From NCBI GenBank assembly GCA_002327925.1, contig DCVA01000024.1:62001-126000 (forward strand): a stretch of 64,000 bases of DNA. The letters run 5' to 3'. A program made the translations under genes and the position numbers. The stretch comes from Anaerolineales bacterium UBA2200. Lineage in GTDB: Bacteria; Chloroflexota; Anaerolineae; UBA2200. The notes under the pieces were generated by a model. It did no database searches. It saw only the letters and a list, made by a program, of their open reading frames with translations, and had not been told where the DNA came from. How positions within the stretch are numbered: the stretch's first letter is position 1; each line of letters begins with the position of its first letter. Shown one piece after another: positions 34,174 through 43,675 of this stretch.

Positions 34174-36798
34174 TCATTCTCCCTTCGTCTCTCGCGTCAG
34201 GCTGGCGACCAGGTGCCGCGCCAGCGTCTCTTCCTCCTGCGCCGTGTCGACGCGTCCGTCCAGCCGCGCGTACAGCAGCCGATCCAGGATCCTCCCATAG
34301 AGAGGGCCCGGCTGAACGCCGAGGCTTCTGAGAAATTCTCCCCGAATGGATGTTCGAACCCAACGCAGGCGAGTCAGATAGAGGAGCACGTGCTCTTTCG
34401 CTACAGGAGAGTCCAGGGCCACCCAGAACGCAGTGATGGCCCGCGGTGAAAACCCCTGTAGCAGTCGGTAGATGCGACTTGGCTTCGAGTCCTGGCGGTC
34501 CAATCTCCACGCCAGCGAGCGGAGTTGGCGAACTTCGCGCAGGTACTTGCCGACCTCGAGGCTGAATCGCAACCGCTCGAGGAGTCTGTCTAGCTGCGCC
34601 TTGCTCAGTCTGTAGGTGAGAAGCGCCAGAAGAAGATCCTTCTGCTCAATGGCCGACTGCGTCAAGGGTGACGGAGCGGCTTCGGAATTCGACCCCTCGC
34701 TCTGGTTCTGGTGCCACTGGACAGCCAGCTCAATCTTCGTACCCAGCCACTCGTCATGGTCCAGACCGGGCTCGAGACAACGCAACACACCCAGCTCGCC
34801 CAGACGACGCACAGCCATCGCCGGAGAGCGCTCATCAAGTATCAGTTCCAGCTCGTGGCGCAAACGCTCACCACTCACCCGGCGCAGCAGGTCGAGCGCG
34901 TCAGCGACAAGCTCTGCGGTGCGTGTCTCCAGGCGAAACCCGAGGCGTTGCTCCAGGCGGACCGCACGCAGGATGCGGGTGGGGTCCTCAACAAAGCTAA
35001 AGATGTGCAGTACTCTGACCAGCCCGTCGCGCAGGTCTCGCTCGCCACCATAGTAGTCGAGCAGGTCACCATAGCGATCCCCGTCCAGGCAGATGGCCAT
35101 CGTGTTGATGGTAAAGTCGCGCCGATAGAGATCCTGTTTGATTGAGCTCCGCTCTACCTCCGGCAGGGCGGTGGGATGCTGGTAGAACTCGGTACGTGCA
35201 GTGACAAAGTCCAACGATCGCGGAAGGTTGGTGCCCTCTGTGCCGTCGAGCAGTATCTTGGCTGTGCCAAACCGGGAGTGGCTGCGCACTCGCCCCTTCA
35301 ACTGGCGGGCCAGCTCTCTTGCCACGGACACAGCATCTCCCTCCACGACCAGGTCCAGGTCCAGGGTCGGGGTGCCAAGCAGCAGGTCCCTTACAAATCC
35401 GCCCACCACGTAGAGCGAATGCCCCATCTGGTTGGCCACGTCGCGCGCCTGCCACAATAGGTTCAGCCGGGATGCTGGCAGAGCCCGCCGCAGCAGTTCC
35501 TGGATCTCGTTTCGACGTTCCGGCTCCGAGTGCGTGCTCCACAGCTTGATCAGGTCCGTGCGTGTAACGATGCCGAGGACTCTGCCTTTGTCGACCACAG
35601 GCACCTGTCCGACGCCCTGGTCGATCATGATCTGCTGCACCCTGCCGACGCTGTCGGTAGGCGAGACGGCCACATTACCCGTGTGCATGTACGAGCGCAC
35701 TGTCGAAGTGCCCAGTCGATGCTGCATGGCCCGGTCGATTTCGCGTCTGGTCAGCACGCCGACGAGCTGGCCCTTCTCCACAACAGGAAATCCCTCGTGG
35801 CCGTACCGGCGGACATACCCCTCGGCCTCCGCCAGCGACATGTCCGGTTCCAGGCTATGTACCCCGTAGGACATGATCTGCCGCACAGTCACTGGTGGCT
35901 TGACCTGCGACCTGAGCTCCTCCACCAGGCGCCTTCGCACCGCCTCCCAATCCCCACCAAGAATCATTGCCGCTGAGGCTGACTCGTGCCCGCCCCCACC
36001 AAATACCCGCGCAATCTCCCCCACATCCACAGCCTTGCTCGAGCTACGGGCAATGAGCTGCATCTGGTCCTTGAACACAAAGAGCAGGAAGGAGGCATCG
36101 GGGTCAAAAACGTCATCCACCTTGTGAGCCAGCGTCGAAAGCTCCTCAAGGTACTCATCCAGATGGGCCGTGGCCAATAGGATCGCCTGGCCGTGCCGAT
36201 TGTGCCACTCGACATTGTCTACGAGTTGCCCGTACACCTGCTGGTAGCGCTCATCCAGCGGACGACGCAGAAAGTCATTGGCCACTGCCAGATTCGCGCC
36301 TACGTCCAGCAGCCATGAGGCACAGCGCAGGTCCCTTGAGGTTGTGGAAGTATAGGAGAGAGAACCTGTGTCCTCATAGATACCGATCAGCATCAGTGTC
36401 GCCTCGACCGGAGTCAGCTGAGTGCGCCTCTCGCGAAGCTGCTCTGCGAGAATCGTGGTTGTGGCACCAACCTCGTCGACCAGGTAAACGGTCTTTGACT
36501 TCTTGTCGCCCCGCAACGGGTGATGGTCGATGATGGTGAACGTAGTTGTCGCGTCCATGCCGCGCACAGACGGAACGGACTGAGCGTCGACAATGATGGC
36601 CTCGCCTACATGCTTGCGTGGCAACTGATCCGCGGTCCGGAACGGGAGCTGCTCGCCATAAAGCTGCAAGAATGCCTGTAGGTCGCTATTCAAGCGCCGC
36701 GACAGCAACGGAATCGCCCCGCTGTAGAGTTTGCTCGCTGCCAACTGAGCCGCCAAAGCGTCAAAGTCGGCGTTCTCGTGCGTCAGGATGATCTTCAA
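34174..36798 (-). CDS. Fusion of DHH phosphoesterase, two CBS domains and CCA/poly(A) nucleotidyltransferase
   Basis: An 874-residue multidomain RNA-metabolism protein. Residues 1-300 are a DHH/DHHA1 phosphoesterase with NADFDA, IIDHHP (DHH 91-93) and FGGGGHESASA. Residues about 305-425 are two CBS domains, an adenosyl-nucleotide sensor pair. Residues about 465-870 are a class II tRNA nucleotidyltransferase, with GGFVRDLLLG, DLDLVVEGD, YRRDFTINTMAI and EDPTRILRAVRLEQRLGF. All catalytic motifs look intact. This architecture is known in scattered bacterial lineages. It could couple 3'-end trimming or nanoRNA hydrolysis with CCA or A addition under adenylate control. The start is the ATG at 36798. 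Confidence 0.93.
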   Translation of the reverse strand: MKIILTHENADFDALAAQLAASKLYSGAIPLLSRRLNSDLQAFLQLYGEQLPFRTADQLPRKHVGEAIIVDAQSVPSVRGMDATTTFTIIDHHPLRGDKKSKTVYLVDEVGATTTILAEQLRERRTQLTPVEATLMLIGIYEDTGSLSYTSTTSRDLRCASWLLDVGANLAVANDFLRRPLDERYQQVYGQLVDNVEWHNRHGQAILLATAHLDEYLEELSTLAHKVDDVFDPDASFLLFVFKDQMQLIARSSSKAVDVGEIARVFGGGGHESASAAMILGGDWEAVRRRLVEELRSQVKPPVTVRQIMSYGVHSLEPDMSLAEAEGYVRRYGHEGFPVVEKGQLVGVLTRREIDRAMQHRLGTSTVRSYMHTGNVAVSPTDSVGRVQQIMIDQGVGQVPVVDKGRVLGIVTRTDLIKLWSTHSEPERRNEIQELLRRALPASRLNLLWQARDVANQMGHSLYVVGGFVRDLLLGTPTLDLDLVVEGDAVSVARELARQLKGRVRSHSRFGTAKILLDGTEGTNLPRSLDFVTARTEFYQHPTALPEVERSSIKQDLYRRDFTINTMAICLDGDRYGDLLDYYGGERDLRDGLVRVLHIFSFVEDPTRILRAVRLEQRLGFRLETRTAELVADALDLLRRVSGERLRHELELILDERSPAMAVRRLGELGVLRCLEPGLDHDEWLGTKIELAVQWHQNQSEGSNSEAAPSPLTQSAIEQKDLLLALLTYRLSKAQLDRLLERLRFSLEVGKYLREVRQLRSLAWRLDRQDSKPSRIYRLLQGFSPRAITAFWVALDSPVAKEHVLLYLTRLRWVRTSIRGEFLRSLGVQPGPLYGRILDRLLYARLDGRVDTAQEEETLARHLVASLTRETKGE

Positions 36799-36915
36799 GA
36801 GCCCCTCAATACAAGTTATCGGCTGGCATTATCCCACAGGAGGCAGGTCTTGTCAACGGAACTGCGCTCCCTTCTGCTTGCCGCAGCCCGGCGACGGCTG
36901 ACCCGTGCCGTTGCG

Positions 36916-36944
36916 TTGGCACTTTTTCCGCCCTGTGGTATATT
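36916..36944 (+). promoter_or_regulatory. tpiA promoter
   Basis: TTGGCA (36916-36921), a 17-base spacer and TATATT (36939-36944) precede ATG 37030, which has AAGGAG upstream. Confidence 0.75.
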
Positions 36945-37029
36945 TACGCGTCACCGCGTGCAGACCAGACTGCCTGAGCAGGCTGCCGCGAGCGCACCAC
37001 AATGTAACTCAACCCCTGAAGGAGCGATC

Positions 37030-37800
37030 ATGCGCAAGCCTATCATCGCTGGCAACTGGAAGATGTTCAAGTCCGTGGCCGAGGCCATCGCCCTTGTGCG
37101 CGAGATGCGCGCGGACCTGGACGCGGTCTGTGACGTAGAAAAGGTGCTCTGCCCTCCCTTTACCAGCCTCTCTGTGGTCGCCGAGCTGGTCAAGGATACG
37201 GATACCAGGGTCGGAGCTCAAGATATGCACTGGGAAGACCAGGGGGCGTTCACAGGCGAGGTGTCGCCTCTGATGCTGAAGGAGTTGTGCCAGTACGTGA
37301 TCATCGGACATTCGGAACGCCGTCAGTATTTTGGAGAGACCGACGAGTCGGTGAACCGCAAAGTAAAGACCTCGCTCAAGCACGGCTTGGTGCCCATCGT
37401 ATGCGTGGGTGAGAACCTTGCGCAGAACGAAGCCGGCCAAACTGACTCGTTCGTCGGGGGACAGGTGCGCTCAGCTCTACGCGACTTGACCGCCGCGCAG
37501 GTGAGCGGTCTGGTCATCGCCTACGAGCCTATCTGGGCCATCGGCACAGGCAGAGCTGCTACGGGCGTGATGGCCAACAGGATCATCGGCACGGTGATCA
37601 GGGGAACGATCAACCTGCTCTACGGAGCCCAGACGGCTCAGTCGGTTCGCATTCAGTACGGTGGCAGCGTGAGCCCGGACAATATCAGCGAGTTCATGAG
37701 CCAGCCCGAGATCGACGGTGCGCTTGTCGGCGGCGCCAGCCTGGTCGCGGCCAAGTTCGTTCCCATCGTGCGCCAGGCGGCCGCAAGCAAGAGGCCGTAG
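37030..37800 (+). CDS. tpiA: Triosephosphate isomerase
   Basis: A 256-residue TIM-barrel isomerase that interconverts DHAP and glyceraldehyde-3-phosphate. It has AGNWKMFKS with the catalytic Lys, GHSERRQYFGETDE with the catalytic His, and AYEPIWAIGTGRAA with the catalytic Glu. The phosphate-gripping IQYGGSVSPDNI comes near the end. The start is ATG 37030 behind AAGGAG. An in-frame extension to 36778 crosses the promoter. Confidence 0.97.
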   Translation: MRKPIIAGNWKMFKSVAEAIALVREMRADLDAVCDVEKVLCPPFTSLSVVAELVKDTDTRVGAQDMHWEDQGAFTGEVSPLMLKELCQYVIIGHSERRQYFGETDESVNRKVKTSLKHGLVPIVCVGENLAQNEAGQTDSFVGGQVRSALRDLTAAQVSGLVIAYEPIWAIGTGRAATGVMANRIIGTVIRGTINLLYGAQTAQSVRIQYGGSVSPDNISEFMSQPEIDGALVGGASLVAAKFVPIVRQAAASKRP

Positions 37801-37908
37801 CGGAAGACAGATGTTGCGAACCCAAACGCGTCAGCCGGGCAGTGGGTGCCATGCACTCACGATGAACCGCTGGTCCAACCTCTGCCCGCACGGGAGCCAG
37901 GAGTGAGC

Positions 37909-38658
37909 ATGGGTGCCTCCGTACTGTTGTGGCTGGTGGGACTCTTCGTGGCACTACTCTGGATCAAGCGCTGGCTCTCCGAGACTCTGCACCGGGTTGG
38001 CATTCTGTGTTTCGGCAGCAATGAAGCTGCCGTTATTGTGTACTACATCGTGCTCCTGCCGGGCGTGGTGCTGCACGAGTGCAGCCACTGGGTGGCCGCA
38101 ACTCTGCTGAACGTCCCCACCAGAGGCGTCTCCTTGCTGCCACAGATCCGCTCGCGAGGCCAGGTGCAGCTTGGCTCAGTGAATGTGCGCCGATCCGACA
38201 TCATTCGCGAGAGTCTCATCGGCCTGGCTCCCCTTGTAAGCGGCGTCGCTGTCATCCTTCTCCTGGCACGCTGGCGTTTCGCGATTGCACTTCCCCCGCC
38301 CCTCAAGCTGGGCGAGATCATGAGTACCCTTGTTGCTTCCCTGGAGACCCCGGATGCCTTGCTCTGGCTCTACCTGCTGTTTTCCATCAGCAACGCGATG
38401 CTGCCGAGTGAAGTGGACCGCGAACCATGGCTTCCTGCGCTCGCGTTCATCGCTGCAGTGGCTGCAGGCGTCTACCTGACTGGAATGCTGCGGCAGATTC
38501 CCCCGTCGGTCGGTGACTGGTTTCTGACCGGTGCCCGGTACCTGACCTTTGTCTGGGCTCTGGCGACGGCAATCGACATCCCCGTACTTCTACTGCTACT
38601 TGGCCTGGAGAAGGCTGGTGAAGTACTGCTGGGGCGAAAGGTGGAGTACCGGGACTAG
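37909..38658 (+). CDS. Polytopic membrane zinc metalloprotease-like protein (M50-type)
   Basis: A 249-residue membrane protein with about six hydrophobic helices. The second helix carries LLPGVVLHECSHWVAATLL, an HExxH motif (His56, Glu57, His60), placing it near the site-2-protease/M50 class. A candidate third ligand lies in SNAMLPSEVDRE (Asp), matching the position where M50 enzymes have NxxPxxxxDG, though the match is loose. The start is ATG 37909 with CAGGAG upstream. The substrate is unknown. It could be a regulatory intramembrane protease. Confidence 0.72.
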   Translation: MGASVLLWLVGLFVALLWIKRWLSETLHRVGILCFGSNEAAVIVYYIVLLPGVVLHECSHWVAATLLNVPTRGVSLLPQIRSRGQVQLGSVNVRRSDIIRESLIGLAPLVSGVAVILLLARWRFAIALPPPLKLGEIMSTLVASLETPDALLWLYLLFSISNAMLPSEVDREPWLPALAFIAAVAAGVYLTGMLRQIPPSVGDWFLTGARYLTFVWALATAIDIPVLLLLLGLEKAGEVLLGRKVEYRD

Positions 38659-38707
38659 CCCGGTCTGACCGGAGGGGACGGATTCGGCGCCCTGAGGGTT
38701 GCGGTGG

Positions 38708-39739
38708 CTAGGGCTCGCTCCGCTTCGCCAACAGGGCCAGAGCGAGAGCGACGACCCCTGCCAGAGCAACAAGCGCAACGAGCTTGACCACCCTTGAGGC
38801 CACGACAAGGGCCACAATGCCAAACACCGCGCTGAGCACCATATAGCCCACAACGACCTGGCGTTGCGAGTACCCGAGGTCCACCAGCCGAAAGTGAAGG
38901 TGCCGCCGGTCAGCAAGCACAAATGTGCCCGACCGTCGTGAGCGCAAGAGGATCAGCCATCCGACGTCAACGACCGGCACGAGCAACAGAAGCATCATGG
39001 TTGCCAGACGCGGTCCCCCGGCCACCGAAACTGTAGCAAGGGCATAACCCAAAAAGAAAGAGCCGGTGCTGCCCATGAACACCCGGGCAGGATACCAGTT
39101 GTACGGCAGGAAGCCCAGAGTGCAGCCCAGCAGCGCCAGGGGCAGCAGGGACACGCTGTGCTGCCCCGCCTGGTACATGTGGATGAACAGCACGATGGCC
39201 ACCACGCCGGTTACGCCGGCAGCCAGACCGTCAAGCCCATCCAAAAAGTTCACCGTGTTGATCATCCCCACCACCCATACGAGCGTGACCAGGACGGTGA
39301 GGAAGAAGGGAAGCACGATCAGCTCGTCCGAGAAGGGGTTTCTTACCCGCTCGATGAAGAGCAGACCCGCCACGGCAATGGCCCCTGCCCCAAACTGGGC
39401 CAGTAGTTGAGAGCGAGGCTTCAGCTCACGGCGGTCATCAAGTAGCCCTGCCAGGAACATGAAGGCACTGCCAGCCAGGACTCCGGCCAGCCTGCGTGAC
39501 TCGTTCGGATCGATTCCCTCAGGAGCCGGTAGCCGGGGTCCCAGACAGGTTGACAGCGCGGCAGCGGCCAAGAAAGGCAGAAACAGAGCCCACCCACCGG
39601 TCCGCGGCACGCTTCCCACGTGCTGCCGCCGACCGCCCGGAACGTCGACAAGCCCCCACCGCCGCCCCAGAGAGGCAGCCAGTGGAGTAATGACCAGGGC
39701 GAGAAGAAAGGCTACCAGGAAGACGGCAACGTATACCAT
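38708..39739 (-). CDS. MraY/WecA-family undecaprenyl-phosphate sugar-phosphate transferase
   Basis: A 343-residue polytopic glycosyl-1-phosphate transferase. It has FLAGLLDDRRELKPRSQ (metal/UDP region), INTVNFLDGLDGLAAG with the catalytic Asp, VFMGSTGSFFLGY, and the cytoplasmic HxH loop RRHLHFRLVDLGYS. These fit the WecA/TagO branch rather than MraY, so it probably loads GlcNAc-1-P onto undecaprenyl phosphate for a surface polymer. The start is ATG 39739. Farther upstream in-frame codons have no ribosome site. It lies 84 bases downstream of upp on the same strand. Confidence 0.9.
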   Translation of the reverse strand: MVYVAVFLVAFLLALVITPLAASLGRRWGLVDVPGGRRQHVGSVPRTGGWALFLPFLAAAALSTCLGPRLPAPEGIDPNESRRLAGVLAGSAFMFLAGLLDDRRELKPRSQLLAQFGAGAIAVAGLLFIERVRNPFSDELIVLPFFLTVLVTLVWVVGMINTVNFLDGLDGLAAGVTGVVAIVLFIHMYQAGQHSVSLLPLALLGCTLGFLPYNWYPARVFMGSTGSFFLGYALATVSVAGGPRLATMMLLLLVPVVDVGWLILLRSRRSGTFVLADRRHLHFRLVDLGYSQRQVVVGYMVLSAVFGIVALVVASRVVKLVALVALAGVVALALALLAKRSEP

Positions 39740-39823
39740 TAGCTCTTTCCGGCCACTATTCGCCAAGACGGGGCAACACCAGGGTCTCCTGCAGTGCACT
39801 CCCGTCCGCGCGCGTCGCCTGTC

Positions 39824-40477
39824 CTAACCCGTTCCAAACTGACGGTCACCTGCATCACCCAGCCCGGGAACAATGTAGCCTCGCGGAGGGTCGCCAGGTC
39901 TTTCGGGCTCGGGTGTGAGATGATCATCAAGGGCCGCCAGATGGATGTCCACATCGGGGTGCGCCTTCTGCAGCCGCTCAACACCTTCAGGAGCGCCAAT
40001 GATGCCGACGTATTTGATGCGCTTGGCGCCCCATGCTTTGAGTATGTCCACCGTCGCGACAGCCGAACCGCCAGTCGCCAGCATAGGATCGAGAATAAGG
40101 CAGACTTGCACAGTCGGATGCACAGGCAGCTTGTTGTAATACTGCACGGGCTTCAGGCTCTGGTGGTCACGATAGAGGCCAATATGCCAGACTTCGGCTG
40201 CTGGCATCATTTCCCAGATGCCGTCTACCATACCCAGGCCGGCACGAAGGATCGGGACCAGCCCTATCTTGTCCGTGAGCTCGTGCCCTGCCGCAATAGC
40301 CAGGGGGGTCTGCACCGGGCAATCCTTGAGTCCCAGGTCGGCCGTCGCCTCGTAGACCAGAAGCATGGCCACCTCGCGAATCAACTCTCGGAACTTTTTC
40401 GGCTCAGTCTCAGTGTTCCTGAGCAGCGTAACCTTGTGTTGAATCAACGGGTGATTCGACACGAATAGGGTGCCCAT
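39824..40477 (-). CDS. upp: Uracil phosphoribosyltransferase
   Basis: A 217-residue Upp that salvages uracil to UMP with PRPP. The substrate motifs are [28 protein letters not shown] (PRPP loop) and the uracil-binding tail [23 protein letters not shown] is six bases before the ATG. A strong terminator separates it from the por operon upstream, so it must be expressed from its own, unrecognised promoter or from read-through. Confidence 0.97.
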   Translation of the reverse strand: MGTLFVSNHPLIQHKVTLLRNTETEPKKFRELIREVAMLLVYEATADLGLKDCPVQTPLAIAAGHELTDKIGLVPILRAGLGMVDGIWEMMPAAEVWHIGLYRDHQSLKPVQYYNKLPVHPTVQVCLILDPMLATGGSAVATVDILKAWGAKRIKYVGIIGAPEGVERLQKAHPDVDIHLAALDDHLTPEPERPGDPPRGYIVPGLGDAGDRQFGTG

Positions 40478-40503
40478 ACCCTGCCTCCTGCGTCCGATAA
40501 AAT

Positions 40504-40537
40504 GAGACCCTGGGGATCTTGGGATTCCCAGGGTCTC
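40504..40537 (-). terminator. Intrinsic terminator of the por operon
   Basis: GAGACCCTGGG (40504-40514) and CCCAGGGTCTC (40527-40537) form an 11-base stem extendable by two more pairs. On the minus strand it is followed by ATTTTATC. Confidence 0.85.
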
Positions 40538-40543
40538 TATTCT

Positions 40544-41473
40544 CTAGACCGCCTCGCACTTTTTGAGAAGGGCCACCCACTCCTCATCGACCCGGGCCTG
40601 GATCTCGTCAATGACATGCCGGAACTGAGGCTGAAACAGGTGACTAAACCGTCCCTGGGTCTTGAGCCACTCCTCAACTGGCTTCTTTTCCTTGGGTCTG
40701 TAGCTCAGTTTCCAGACACTGTTGTCTACCTCGAATAGCGGCCAGTAGCAGGTCTCCACGGCCAGCCGCATCACGTCGATTGTGGTATCCGTGGCATGCC
40801 GCCAACCCCGATTGCAGTCAGCCAGCACGTTCAGAAACGACGGCCCATTCGCGGCGGACGCCTTGCGAGCCTTCTCCATCAAGTCACGCCAGTTGCTGGG
40901 TGATGCCTGAGCCACGTAGGGAATGTGGTGTGCGGCGATAATCTCCGTGAGCGGCTTACGCCACTGCACTTTGCCGGGGATCACGCTCCCGGACGGTGAG
41001 GTGGTTGTATGGGCACCCGTGGGAGTGGCGGAGCTGCGCTGAATGCCCGTGTTCATGTAGGCTTCATTGTTGAGGCATACGTAGATGAAGCGATGCCCGC
41101 GCTCCAGAGCTCCCGACAGCCACTGCAACCCGATGTCGTAGGTAGCGCCATCGCCTCCAATCGCCACGAAACGAAGATTGCGCTCAGGTATCTTGCCCTG
41201 GCGTACCAGCGAGCGATACATAGCTTCGACTCCGGAGATCGTCGTGGATACATTCTCAAATGCGTTGTGAATCCACGGCACGTTCCAGGCGGTGGTCGGA
41301 TACATCGATGTGGCAATCTCCGTGCAGCCAGTAGCCGCACCGATGACCACCGGCTCCTCGATGGCACTGAGGATCTGGCGGATGACGATCGGCTCAGCGC
41401 AGCCGGCGCAGAAACGATGTCCGGGACCAAGCCGCTCCGGCTTGGTGGTCTGTTCCTTGAGATTGATCGGCAT
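40544..41473 (-). CDS. porB: 2-oxoacid (pyruvate):ferredoxin oxidoreductase, beta subunit
   Basis: A 309-residue TPP-binding subunit of a four-subunit pyruvate synthase-type complex, which oxidises pyruvate plus CoA to acetyl-CoA and CO2 with reduction of ferredoxin, or runs in reverse. It has the N-terminal cluster-ligand pair FCAGC (Cys22, Cys25), the TPP motif GGDGATYDIG ending with YVCLNNEAYMNTG, and a C-terminal region with a third cluster Cys candidate (LADCNRGW). The order porG-porD-porA-porB resembles thermophile and archaeal operons. It is the last gene before the terminator. Confidence 0.93.
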   Translation of the reverse strand: MPINLKEQTTKPERLGPGHRFCAGCAEPIVIRQILSAIEEPVVIGAATGCTEIATSMYPTTAWNVPWIHNAFENVSTTISGVEAMYRSLVRQGKIPERNLRFVAIGGDGATYDIGLQWLSGALERGHRFIYVCLNNEAYMNTGIQRSSATPTGAHTTTSPSGSVIPGKVQWRKPLTEIIAAHHIPYVAQASPSNWRDLMEKARKASAANGPSFLNVLADCNRGWRHATDTTIDVMRLAVETCYWPLFEVDNSVWKLSYRPKEKKPVEEWLKTQGRFSHLFQPQFRHVIDEIQARVDEEWVALLKKCEAV

Positions 41474-41477
41474 GCGT

Positions 41478-42671
41478 CTACTCCCTCAGTCCGAGATAGC
41501 TGACCAGTGAGGTCACTTCGCCAGAATCGGCGACCTGTTTGAGCTCATGGATGACTCGCTCTACATCGACCGGTAAGACATCACGACCACCCAGACCGTA
41601 GATGTAGTTGATGGCTTTCGTCTTCGATCCGGCTGCGTAAAGGGCAGCGCACAGTTCCAGGAAGACGGGGCCGGAGCCCTGCATCGATCCGAAGCTGATC
41701 GAACGATCCAGCACTGCAACCGCCTTTACACCCTTGAGTGCCTCTGCCAGCTCTGCGGCAGGGAAGGGTCGGAATACACGCAACTTGAGCAGGCCGACCT
41801 TGAGCCCCTTCTGACGGAGTTCCCGTATCACAGTACGGCATGTCCCAGCCGTCGAGCTGAGCACGATGACCGCAATCTCGGCATCGTCCATCGCGTACGG
41901 CTCAAATGCGCCGTAAGGCCTTCCAAACTCGCGTCCGAACTCCTGACCGACCTCCAGGATAACCTTCATTGCCTTGCTCAATGCATCGGTCTGCTGGCGC
42001 TTGTGCTCAAAGTAGTAATCGTAGAGGTCCCACGCACCGAAGGTGGTGGGATGGTCGATGTCCAGCAGGCTGTGTGCCGGGGAGTAGGAGCCGATGAAGC
42101 GTTGGACGCTCGCGTCGTCGGCTACCTCCACCAGCTCAACGGCGTGCCCGGTGATAAAGCCGTCCTGCATTACCATCACGGGCAGCAAGAGGTCTGGGTG
42201 CTCGGCAATGCGCACCGCCTGAATCGTATTGTCGTAGGCCTCCTGGCCCGTTTCCGAAAAGATATGGATCCAGCCTGCATCGCGCGCACCCATTGAATCC
42301 GAGTGATCGCAGTGAATGTTCAGCGGCGCCGACAGCGCACGGTTGACGCACGACATCACGATGGGCATGCGCATCGACGCAGCGATGTACAGCTCTTCCC
42401 ACATGAGCGCCAGACCATTGGCGGCCGTGGCAGTCATCACTCGCCCGCCGGCCGCTGCCGCGCCGATGCAGGCGCTCATCGCCGCATGTTCGCTCTCAAC
42501 GGCAATGAATTCCGTGTCCACCTCACCATCGGCCACGTACTGCGAATAGGTCTGCACAATCGCCGTCTGCGGGGTGATCGGATAGGCAGCTACGACGTCC
42601 GGGTTGATCTGACGCATGGCATGAGCCGAGGCGTGGGCTCCCTCCAGCGCCCGCTTCGTGGAAACAACCAT
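41478..42671 (-). CDS. porA: 2-oxoacid (pyruvate):ferredoxin oxidoreductase, alpha subunit
   Basis: A 397-residue PorA subunit. The segments AYPITPQTAIVQ, FIAVESEHAAMSACIGAAAAG and MTATAANGLALMWEELYIA form the pyrimidine and substrate domains. The C-terminal domain includes VGLLKLRVFRPFPAAELAEAL. The start is ATG 42671, nine bases after AGGAGG. ATG 42692, coupled to the porD stop, is the alternative and would add seven residues. The gap to porB is four bases. Confidence 0.94.
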   Translation of the reverse strand: MVVSTKRALEGAHASAHAMRQINPDVVAAYPITPQTAIVQTYSQYVADGEVDTEFIAVESEHAAMSACIGAAAAGGRVMTATAANGLALMWEELYIAASMRMPIVMSCVNRALSAPLNIHCDHSDSMGARDAGWIHIFSETGQEAYDNTIQAVRIAEHPDLLLPVMVMQDGFITGHAVELVEVADDASVQRFIGSYSPAHSLLDIDHPTTFGAWDLYDYYFEHKRQQTDALSKAMKVILEVGQEFGREFGRPYGAFEPYAMDDAEIAVIVLSSTAGTCRTVIRELRQKGLKVGLLKLRVFRPFPAAELAEALKGVKAVAVLDRSISFGSMQGSGPVFLELCAALYAAGSKTKAINYIYGLGGRDVLPVDVERVIHELKQVADSGEVTSLVSYLGLRE

Positions 42672-42691
42672 ATCAGGGTTCCTCCTATCCA

Positions 42692-43015
42692 TCACTTCTT
42701 CTCGTCGGTCATCTGGATGACCTTGCCCGGCTTGCCAGTGACTTGGTGAGCCTCCACCTTCACCGGGCACACGCTCGCACAGATGCCGCAGCCCTTGCAG
42801 TGGAAGTAATCGAATTCCTTCCAGCGACCGTCCTTGACTATGATGCTGGAATCGGGGCAATAGACCCAGCAGATCATGCAGTGAGTGCACTTGTCCGCAT
42901 CATGCACCGGGCGTTGTACGCGCCATGTACCCGTCTCATACTCGGCCGCCGAACCTGGCTCAAGCACCAGGCCGGCGATGTTGGCTTCCTTCCAGCTGGC
43001 ATTCGGTTTGGGCAT
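42692..43015 (-). CDS. porD: 2-oxoacid (pyruvate):ferredoxin oxidoreductase, delta subunit (2x[4Fe-4S] ferredoxin)
   Basis: A 107-residue ferredoxin-like subunit. It has two canonical CxxCxxCxxxC motifs: Cys 43, 46, 49 and 53 in CTHCMICWVYCPD, and Cys 73, 76, 79 and 83 in CKGCGICASVCPV. It passes electrons from the TPP subunit to external ferredoxin. It begins six bases after porG. Confidence 0.95.
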   Translation of the reverse strand: MPKPNASWKEANIAGLVLEPGSAAEYETGTWRVQRPVHDADKCTHCMICWVYCPDSSIIVKDGRWKEFDYFHCKGCGICASVCPVKVEAHQVTGKPGKVIQMTDEKK

Positions 43016-43021
43016 GTCTGA

Positions 43022-43591
43022 CTATCCTTCTTTGACTTCTTCGTGGGCGCGTCGCAGGGCAGTGACATTGCTCTGAACGACCTCAGCACGCAGCTTGGCA
43101 CCCAGCTTCTCCTCAACTAGATGAAGGGTGTTCTCGACCCTCACCAGACCAGTGGCCCGGATCACAGCACCGATCATCAGTGTCGCCGGTATGTCACGTC
43201 GGATCGTCTCCAGAGCAATGCGTGTCGCATCCACCACGAGCACTCTGACCTTCTTCCCGGACAACCCCAGTTTGGACCGTATGTCCTCCGGTGTGTCGGG
43301 CGAGTTCACAATGAGTATGCCGTCCTCCGCCAGCCCTTCGGTGACATCGATCACGCCGAGTAGATTGGGGTTCACTACAACCACGATCTCGGGGTTGAGA
43401 ATCTGGTAGTGAACCTCGATGGGCTCGCTGCTGATTCGCGTGTAAGCCTTAATGGGCGCTCCCATACGCTCCGGGCCGTATTCAGGAAACGCCTGAAAGA
43501 ATTTGCCTTCCTTGAGTGCAGCTTCTGCCAGCAATTCGCTGGCTGTGACAATTCCCTGCCCGGCACGGCCGTGCCAGCGGATTTCGGTCAT
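43022..43591 (-). CDS. porG: 2-oxoacid (pyruvate):ferredoxin oxidoreductase, gamma subunit
   Basis: An approximately 189-residue PorG subunit that binds CoA and forms the catalytic-domain complement. Family hallmarks are IRWHGRAGQGIVTASELLAEA, FPEYGPERMGAPIKAYTRIS and the SNVTALRRAHEEV end. The start is uncertain. ATG 43591 matches family length, but the SD sequence AAGGAGG is 14-15 bases upstream. A TTG three codons earlier (43600) has ideal spacing. The first gene of the por operon follows the TraR/DksA-like gene by about 84 bases. Confidence 0.92.
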   Translation of the reverse strand: MTEIRWHGRAGQGIVTASELLAEAALKEGKFFQAFPEYGPERMGAPIKAYTRISSEPIEVHYQILNPEIVVVVNPNLLGVIDVTEGLAEDGILIVNSPDTPEDIRSKLGLSGKKVRVLVVDATRIALETIRRDIPATLMIGAVIRATGLVRVENTLHLVEEKLGAKLRAEVVQSNVTALRRAHEEVKEG

Positions 43592-43675
43592 CGTCGCCAA
43601 TTCCAGCCTCCTTAGTCGCTGTGACGCCTTCTCACACAATTGACGAGTGACATTCCTTCCGCCACTCGCCAGCTA

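Noticed and set aside
36778..37029. Extension of TpiA upstream to 36778
   Set aside because: It would cross the promoter at 36916-36944 and overlap the start of the opposite-strand fusion gene. Family length fits ATG 37030.
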